Source: Diphasiastrum complanatum (Eukaryota; Streptophyta; Lycopodiopsida; Lycopodiales; Lycopodiaceae). From it: 64,000 bases of DNA. Numbering within the stretch: position 1 is the first letter of the stretch; every line of letters begins with the position of its first letter. This document shows positions 51,349 to 60,300 of the stretch, in pieces. Under the pieces are notes generated by a model. It did not search any database. It was not told the origin of the DNA and was given only the letters and a program-made list of their open reading frames with translations. The stretch covers positions 38,556,527-38,620,526 of the forward strand of contig CM055104.1 of NCBI GenBank assembly GCA_029204225.1. Reading direction: 5' to 3'. Made by a program: the position numbers and the translations under genes.

Positions 51349-54300
51349 GCACGCACCTACACCGACACACAACAATGAAAGCTTTATATATCCTTTAGGT
51401 ACTAAAATGTACATATAAGACTAGAAGTACATATCAATTGTATTGCCTATCCAAGGAAAAGGGAAATGTCTCCAAATCAAAAAAAGAATAGCTAAGTAAT
51501 GAAATAAAAATGGAATACATCATATTAAATTTCAAAACAAAAACCAGAATATGCCATGCCTAGCTGAACCAAAGTATCTCATGATATAAAATGAGACTAT
51601 CAGGTGACTCCATGAGGTCTGAAAAAGAATATGATAGTGGCCAAAGTAGATGAGAGCGTCAATGATGTGGTAGGTCGAGATGACCATCGATGGGCTCCAG
51701 GGCATGGTGGACGTGGTCTGGCAACATGGTGGAGGATTCTACTTGAGATAGAATCTGTGGACTTAGGAACGATGTCTAATAGGGACGTCTGCCTCATCCT
51801 CCAATCAACTCTCTACACTAGAATTACCTAGTGAGTGACAACGAGAGAAGTATGAGGCGATAGGTGACTGCAAGATGTCTCTGGAACTTTATATGTGACG
51901 TATCACTCCTCAAGCAAAACATTTCTGGGATCCTCAAGGCAACACATCTCTAGTCCTTATAGGATATCAAGGATCACAAAGCAATTGGCTAGAGGGAGGG
52001 AAAGAAAAAAAGAAAGAAAGCTTTATTAATGTCTTTTCCATGCCAAAACGCATATAAGACTAAAAGATACATATCAAGTGTGTGGTATCAATGGGAGCGT
52101 ATAAACGTCTCCGATAACAGCAAAGACAGTGCATCTAGATAAACTACTAAATAAACTAAATTGAACTGAACTTATGCACTGAGATATGAAATGTAAAAAC
52201 TTGTGCAATATAGACGATAATCTAATGATATAATGTCATCATCATCATGTCATGCAGGGGATGAGGAAGGATGTAATAAGAGCTACTTCAGGAGGTAGAG
52301 CTGGAGTGTGCTACTGGCGTCTCCTGAATGTGTGTCTGTCAAGTCCCCAGTTGTCGACGACGAGTGGATGCAATTACAACTCCACACCCCAATCCGTAGG
52401 CGATGTGGGTGGGGCCTCAGGATGCTTCCAAGCCCGGGGACCCCAACTTCCTATTTTTGGGAGCTCTTGGATACACTATTAATATATCAGACCTGGCCAT
52501 CCCTGTAAATCACTCGTCTACCTGATGTCTTAGCCTCCTGGAAGGCTTTACACCCTTCTTCCACTTGGATATAGGTAAGGTCGTCAACCATGTAAACATG
52601 ACACCATGTAGTTTGGCTCAGCATCACAAGGCTGCCCTATGAGTCTCCAGTGAAGTAAAGCGAATTAACAAGGTGGCATTATCCCTCGTGGTTTTCCAAG
52701 CTGAATCCCAAGCCCTCGGTGTTATTGGCAAATCTCAAGGAAACGTCTTGCCTCATCAAGTGCATTTTGGATATCTATAATGCCTCATACTCTAATGTTG
52801 AGAGCCTTATGTGCTCTAGACTTTTTTCAGAGAAAGTAACTATTATAACTCTACTTACTGCAAACCTCCAGGTGCCGGTTAACCACAAGAGACCGAACGA
52901 TTCACGTTCCACCCTGCCATAGGACCTAATCTGGGTCCACCCTCCGTACCGGGATCCGAGCTCCATCCCATACCACTGCCTAGGCTCTCAGCCATCTCCT
53001 GCCTCACGCTAGTGCTCATCCTGGCCGTGCACACGCTCTCCATCCACCTCCTCCTAGGTAGATAGAATGGATGGCAAATGAGTCCTCCTCCCCTTGTTTA
53101 CCTCCAAGGAGAGAGACTCCAAGTCATGTGCACACCTAGATCATGACACGTGGCAACCATGCAAGTTCACGAGTCACCGTTCAAGTCTACAGGCCCACCA
53201 GTCTCAAGTTTGGGTTTGGGTTTGGGTTTGGGTTTGGGTTTGGGTTTGGGACCCAAGGGAGTTGGGTCCCTAACAGTAGCTAAAATAATGGATGAAATGG
53301 GAGGTGGGGAGTGGGGGGAGCTAGCTCCCCTGCCGTTTTTGTTGTTTTATTTTAACGATTAACCATTCAAACTTTACCCAATACATGTTTAATGTTACCT
53401 GACACCTGTGACCTATATTATGTATACTTTTAAGGCTTGATCTTTAGAATAGTAAATCTGAAAGTGATGTCCAATCATAGATAAATTATGAAACAAATAA
53501 CAAAGAAGTAAAGGTATGGACTCGAAACATTCAAATTCCAAGCGAATCCGATTCAAAGGTTCAAATCGACCTGTTTCAACGGGTGGATCGAATCGCGGTT
53601 CAGTGAAACATTACAACCATTTAGGTAAACATTTTGTTCGCCATCCAATTCCCTTTGTTTCTACTAGTTCATCATCCTAGCCTTGGATCCTTGGAAGGAA
53701 GCCTTTATAACTTCAACGTTCTAGACAAAGCTTATTCATACATACGATAGGCACTTAAGTATTGATGGGCACAGCATGTCACTTGACAACAAATTCTCAA
53801 CAAGGTTTTAGAGGATTTTTCTGGCAATTTGTGTCACTTGTTGGTTGAGATTGGGATCGGCACTTATGTTTATCTACATATAGCTCTAAAACCTCTATTA
53901 GCAACAATACCAGAGTGTCACCTTTATTATTGGTTCAAAGGGAAGTCTTTAAATTTTAAGCGCTCCTTTTGATTTTGACTTTTCTTGACCAACTTGAATG
54001 CATATTTGCCCAGGTCAATTGATGATTCCATCAAATGGTCTATATGCCCTAAATAGAGGTCTAAATAACAATCACTAAGGCGCCAAGTGACATAATGAAA
54101 GTCAGCATATCACATTCCAAAAGTTAACTACATTCACAACACTTATCTTTTGCTAAAACTGAAAAACAATGTTCTACACAAGGTATTGAAGATGAAACCA
54201 CAAGGCTGTCAACGAGCTATTTTAGGACACATGTATCACTTTCCTCACACAGTGTTGCAGAAAAATCAAAGACGATTGAAAATCACCAACTATTTCGATC

Positions 54301-57300
54301 AGCATTCATCACAAAACACCAATTAGTAACTCATATTTTGAAGTCACAATGCCATGAAAAAAACTAGCCTACTAATAAATTACTAAGTTTAAAATTGTGT
54401 TTTAGCCACATTAAAATTGAATAGGTACCTCGATGCAACAAGCTTCAAGAACTCACACGCACTAAGGCGAAACTCAAGAGAGCTCAAAAGAAAGCCACAC
54501 CTGTTCAAGGATATTCTTTAGTGAGTTACACTCTTGAGGAAAAAAGACAAGGCTACAGAAGGACAGATGTCTTTCAATGAGCAATCTAGCTTAATGCTCA
54601 GGAATATGAAAGAAAAGTCTCATGCCAAACTGATAAAAACCACCCAACATATATGCTATAGTATACTTCAGACATACGCTTCAATAAGACCATAACTGGC
54701 CATGGCTGTGACAGGAGCCCATTCAGCATAAGCGAGGAGTGCATTTACAGCAGCTGTAACTGCAGCAGCATGCTGCCTTGCCATATGTAGCTGATTTTGC
54801 TGCACAGAAGTCACTGCCGCTCCAAAGTAGTGGTCCAGCAGCTGCCAGATACTTCATCAGATCAGTACTAGTGCAATTTGCACGTCCTTTCATGAATCAC
54901 AACACGGGCCATAATAAACAGTAAATATCTGGCAATCAACAAGGCATCACAGGTACAACAATAAACCACCAATACCTTATAGAGAAATGGAAGAGTTTCA
55001 GATAGACTGTGGGTAAGGGCTGACAATAACTGTCTTCGCCGCTCTCCTGCAAAAGATGACCAACTCATTCTCTGACTTCAAACCTTTGATTCACAAGAAT
55101 CAGCTTTGTTATCAAAGAGTTGTAAATAAAAGTAAGATCTAAGCTTCATTAGCTGTTGCTCAAATAAAACTTGTGAAGACTATGTGCAAATACTTATGTA
55201 ATCCATAAATAACCAATAACCTTCTAAATCTTCATTGTGTATCGTCACATCTTCAGGTAGCCATCGTAACATCATCGCTACAAGTTCCGCCTGCATTGTA
55301 GAGGCACAATAAGAAAATAAGTTGAAGAAATCAAAATTTTGTCACATTGTCAGACAAGCATACAACAGGCATCATAACCAAAGTATGCCAGTTCAGATTT
55401 CAAGGATTACATGCATGGGGCTCTTGCTGCTAAGCTCAAAAAAAGTTGGTAAAGTTTCCTTCAAGTATCGTGGACCCTCCCTCCTTGCAACCTGTCCAAA
55501 GCACAGAACCATATGAAAACTTGACATTACATGTCCGTCTCAAAGAAAAGTTTTTGCACCATGTAAACTCTAGCCTTTGCAAAGGTAACTCAAACAATAT
55601 AAACTGAACAAGTAAAACAGAATCCACATAACTACTTCAGAAAAAGAAAACCTCAGCCAGAAGACTTGCAGCTTGGCTCTTCAGAACCCATTCTTCATAA
55701 GGCTTCACCATATCTTCAATCATATCAACAGCCATGCTGGCCATTTGCCGCCTCTCTACCGTACTCAACTCCTCCCAACGAATACGAACCAAATGCTAAA
55801 CATTCAAATTCCAATTTCATTGCAAAGGTTAGATCAACTAATCTCACCATGTGAGCTAATAGCGGTAAAACTGAGATCACCTGAAGATACACAAGCCCTT
55901 GTACGTAAAAGGCTATGATAAGTATGAAATACAAAGGAAAGATATGTTGGGCCTCAAGTGGAACATTGTGTTTGTATGGAGTGCTTATCGTAATCTAAAA
56001 TGTGTTGAGAAACCTTGGGCATCGATAAGAAATTGGCTTAGCTAGTGCTTGAGTTGAATCATCTCTTCTCGCACCCCTTGGCACAAAATATTTGCCACTT
56101 AATTTCATAGTTATCAGTCAATTCAAGTTGGGTCAATTCGAATCAATTATAACTTTTACTTCCAAGTTCAGACTGTTTTACAGCAAAACAATTTGGAAAA
56201 GCCTATTTTTTTCTGGTTCTGAAAGAAAAAAATTATGTTGAAGAAACCAAGAGCATAGATAAGAAATATGGACACAATTTTCCCATAAAACCAGTCCTCT
56301 TTGTTGCAGCTAACTAGAGTTCAAGGAGAGGAAAGGAGGCCCTCACCACCATGCCACTTATTGGAGAGCCTCATGAAAAAAAGTTTATTGAATTCCAACA
56401 ACATGAAAGTCAAAAGAAATTCGTATCACTTGGATAGTGTCCAACTAAAGTTGATCAATAACAGCTTAAAACACCATGCTGGCTATCCACTTAATTCACC
56501 AAAAATAGCTTCGTAAACTAAATCTTTTACTATTTGCAAGAACTCTTACTTGGAGCATTTTAAAGCCAAAATGCCGAACTTCTGAGGGTCGCTCCTCTTT
56601 GGTTAGGGTAAATGCAATAACACCAAGCAAGCGGACATCTCCGGCTTTAAGCTGCAACATTTGGCAAGCACAATATCAATCGGAAAAGAATACAATGACC
56701 AGCATCATTCATGTGTATTGTAAGCCAAGTATAAACAAATAGGAACTTAAATAAAAACATCACTTGTTTTAGATTCTAACACCATTAAGGCTCATGTGAT
56801 CATGTAGTGGCTTCAGGAGTAGGGAAGGATTGGCAATAAACCCAGGGTTGGGACGTGAGTCAAGATTCCAAAGTTGAGTGTGCAGGATCATAAATATTTG
56901 AATCAGCAGTCACGATTTGTAGCAGTTAGTATCGAACTGCCATTTTTATATTCCAAGTACGAGTGTTCTTTTACCCATCGGGATGAATAATTTTTGCTAA
57001 TTGACGTCATAAATCTGCATATATTTTTCTTCCAGTGGTTTCTTGAGAAGAAGTCACCTATAAAGATGAACCATCCAGTTTTTTAACAAGCTTGAAAAGA
57101 TTGCTTACAACCATTAGTGTATTATAGTTGGTTGGAAACTGCAGCTTGTGATCATCATCATGTCTGGTTGGATAACAATCCATTTCTACAAAACGCCTTT
57201 TCCAAAAGGGTTTGAAACCCCGGGAAAGGAACGGACAACCAGTTTTAGATATTTTATTTTTTCTTTGAGGGGGGATTCATTTCTAGACTTCTATTAAGGC

Positions 57301-60300
57301 AAAAACAAGTGCTAGTTAGTGTTTAGACAATGTAGATTATAATCAATCAACAAACTACCTTGAATCTAACTCAAGTCAAAACTCGAGTCACCAATTGTCA
57401 TGATCCATACATAGTACATTCATTGATGGTTTGAAACATGAAAGAATTGGCAAAACATGAATATCTCTTTGATCATTAGGGCCACACATCTCTGATCCAC
57501 ATATGAGGGCAAGGAATGCAGTCAATGGCTACTCATGGTATAGGCAGTAGCATTTACCTAAATCTCATAATAAAGAGGATACTCGATTGATGCACACCTC
57601 TAATGGTGTTATGATGTGTTTTTCTTAAAGTTGAAGCTACACAATAGTTTTCTCCTATGGATCCACCTCTATCTTGCCCAACTTTTCCTATATTTTTTGT
57701 CTCTAATCCATAGATTTTGTACTTCTATCCTCAAGTCTTAATCTTCAGCTCAAAGTTTCCTTTTTATTAGCCACCATCCAATAGTTTTGTTCTATTCTTT
57801 CCATCTTTTCCAACAAGGAGTATCATTGTTGCACCTTCACAATTTGGAGCAATATATTTTGCATTCTTTGGCAAAAGCCAAGTATAGTTCTCTATTGTGT
57901 TCTTTTAGTGTAAAGATTCTAGGAGCTTGGAATCTCAAACAATATCGTAGCTACAAATTAGTCATATATACATGATAGAAGGGACAATCACTAAAACAGA
58001 AAAAGAACTGAATAGACTAGATTTTCTTGGTGCTTTGACATTGAAAATAAGAACTAAAAAGAAAGCTAAGAATGAATGATCGTGGATGGACAAGAAAGTA
58101 AGGAGTGAGGGGAGAATCTCAGTTAAGCACTTCCATACGCATGGTCATTGAGGCCACTTGACAAGTGTCTACTTTCATCACAAAATCACACAATACTAAA
58201 TCATCTCAAGGATCCCTCTTTTCAAGCAAACCATTTGATAAATTTTGTTTATGCATGTTCAGGTCAAGAATACAATGTCTTGCAACAGACATCAACGTAA
58301 GTAGATCATTGGAACTATGATCGAACACTAACAAGGATGATCCTTTACTTATACGTACACCTTCACAAATTGAAAACACACATGAAGAGGTTTCTCAATA
58401 TCTTTTGGAGCCTCACTCAACCACAACTATTAGCACAAGTGCAACCAAAGACATTTGTTGGAGATACACTCTGAATTGTAACTAATGGTAAGGACTTCAC
58501 CAAGCAATGGTTATGAGACACTTGGAAAATTGAGTTACAAGATATTTCTTCACAAAACAAAATTCAATATCATAAGCAACAAAAACTATTATCAGCCATA
58601 GTAAATTCTCATGTGAACACTCTATATTCGACAAATAACCTTATGTCCCATGCATGCTTGCAACCCTATTGGCTATTATTTTACATTTCTATTTTATAGA
58701 ATTATCATGTCTTTCATGTTGGACCTTCTTGCTTTGATAACACGATAAATCTTGAAGGGTGTGTAGATCTTTCTAAGTGGAGAAGGCCACTCCTAGTCCC
58801 TAGGTCAAGCACCAAACTAACTCCTGCATGCATGTGGATCTACTAGAATGTTCTTAGCTGCAATATGAGCGACCCCTATTTTATACAATACAACTAATTG
58901 AGAGTGATCACTGGTTGATGTTATGAGGTAGTCTCGCATGGCTAGAAGCTATGACTCGAGCTAGAATGTGTGCAAAATGATGGCTATTCCCTTGGCTACT
59001 AAAATATAATGATGTACTTGCCTTATATTTGGTCAATAATGTTCTTGTACATTGTGCTTGTATTATGTGCATTAGAACTTCATGAATCTTCAATCATGTG
59101 TGATGGTTTTTTGTGCAATCATGAAATGTGACTGCCAAACCCTATATTTGGCACAAATTCTAACACATAATTCACTTTGTAGGACTTCCTTCAGTCTCCC
59201 ACAAAGATGGCAGACAAATAGAATACCTATACACACTTTACCCTTACAGATTTTGGGTTTCTCTTTGTCCCATTAAGAAAATCTCTCACCTTTTGTATGC
59301 ACAAACTACGAGGATTTTCTCACCTCGACCATAAATTCTCAAAAACAAACATCCATAAATCCTAATTACTTGAGTGGAATGATCACACAAGCAACTAGGA
59401 ACTCTTTTTGCTTTGATGCCATGTAGACAACTAAGCACACTCATACATACTTTGATAAGACATCTATCTCCATATGGATATTGGAAAATTCAAGTGTTCC
59501 AGTGTGGAAGGTTTAAAATATTATAGGAGTCTACTAGAGAGCTAAGAAACCCTAGAAGTGTGTGAAAGTTTTAAAAAGAACTTCAAGTCAAGCAAATCAG
59601 AAGGACAAGTGTACTTGAAGTTGTTGTACTTAATAGAAAGTCTCGTCCTCAACCTCCACACCAGACACTATTGAAAAAGTGTCTAGGATTATCAAAACGA
59701 GGCTGAAAACAGGATTTTCAATGCATAAATGGTTGACACATGTGAAGGATAGCCCTCACACATGGACAAACAACAAATGAATGAGGTACAATTGAGGATT
59801 CATATCACAAAGTGTGAAACAATCAAATTGTAGCCGAAGAGGAATGTATTTGGATAGTTGACGAGCCTTTTAAAAAAGTTATATTAAAAATTTGTGGACA
59901 ATATGTATTATTAGCCAAAATTATCTCAATAAATTTGCCTAGAAATGTCCTTAAAACTTGCCACTCATTAACCAAAATTTATTTCCCACTTTGCTACATT
60001 AGCTTCCACAATACATTCCCTCCATAAAGGTACCCCTTTCATTTGGACCCCAGATTGCCAAACTACATGTGCACCCTCGAGACGTTTCTCGCCTCGGCTC
60101 ATCTTGTACCTACCTAACTTTGATAAGAAATTTGTTGTTGAGACCAATGCTAGTGTTGTTGGTTTAGGTGTCAATTTCCATCAAGATCATGGAGTTTAGT
60201 ATGAATGTTATTTGTTCTTGCGAGCCCGCTATTCCACACATAAAAAAAAGTACTCTTAACCATCAATTATGCCAGAAGATATGGTATCACTATCGTATCC

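Larger units (their letters stand above)
30080..54428 (-). other. HASTY intron 8, 24.3 kb, filled with nested retroelements
   Basis: Bounded by donor GTACC after exon 8 and acceptor ATTATAG before exon 9. The components are annotated individually. Apparently unique sequence is limited to about 30080-30450, 33900-35160, 37500-38800 and 53260-54428. Confidence 0.85.

Noticed and set aside
53209-53250. Interstitial telomere
   Set aside because: The unit is TTTGGG, not the plant TTTAGGG or a known variant. Only seven copies beside repeat debris.
30080-54428. Two separate genes, split at the 24-kb intron
   Set aside because: Exon 8 ends in phase 2 and exon 9 completes the codon and the conserved sequence, and no promoter or start codon precedes exon 9.
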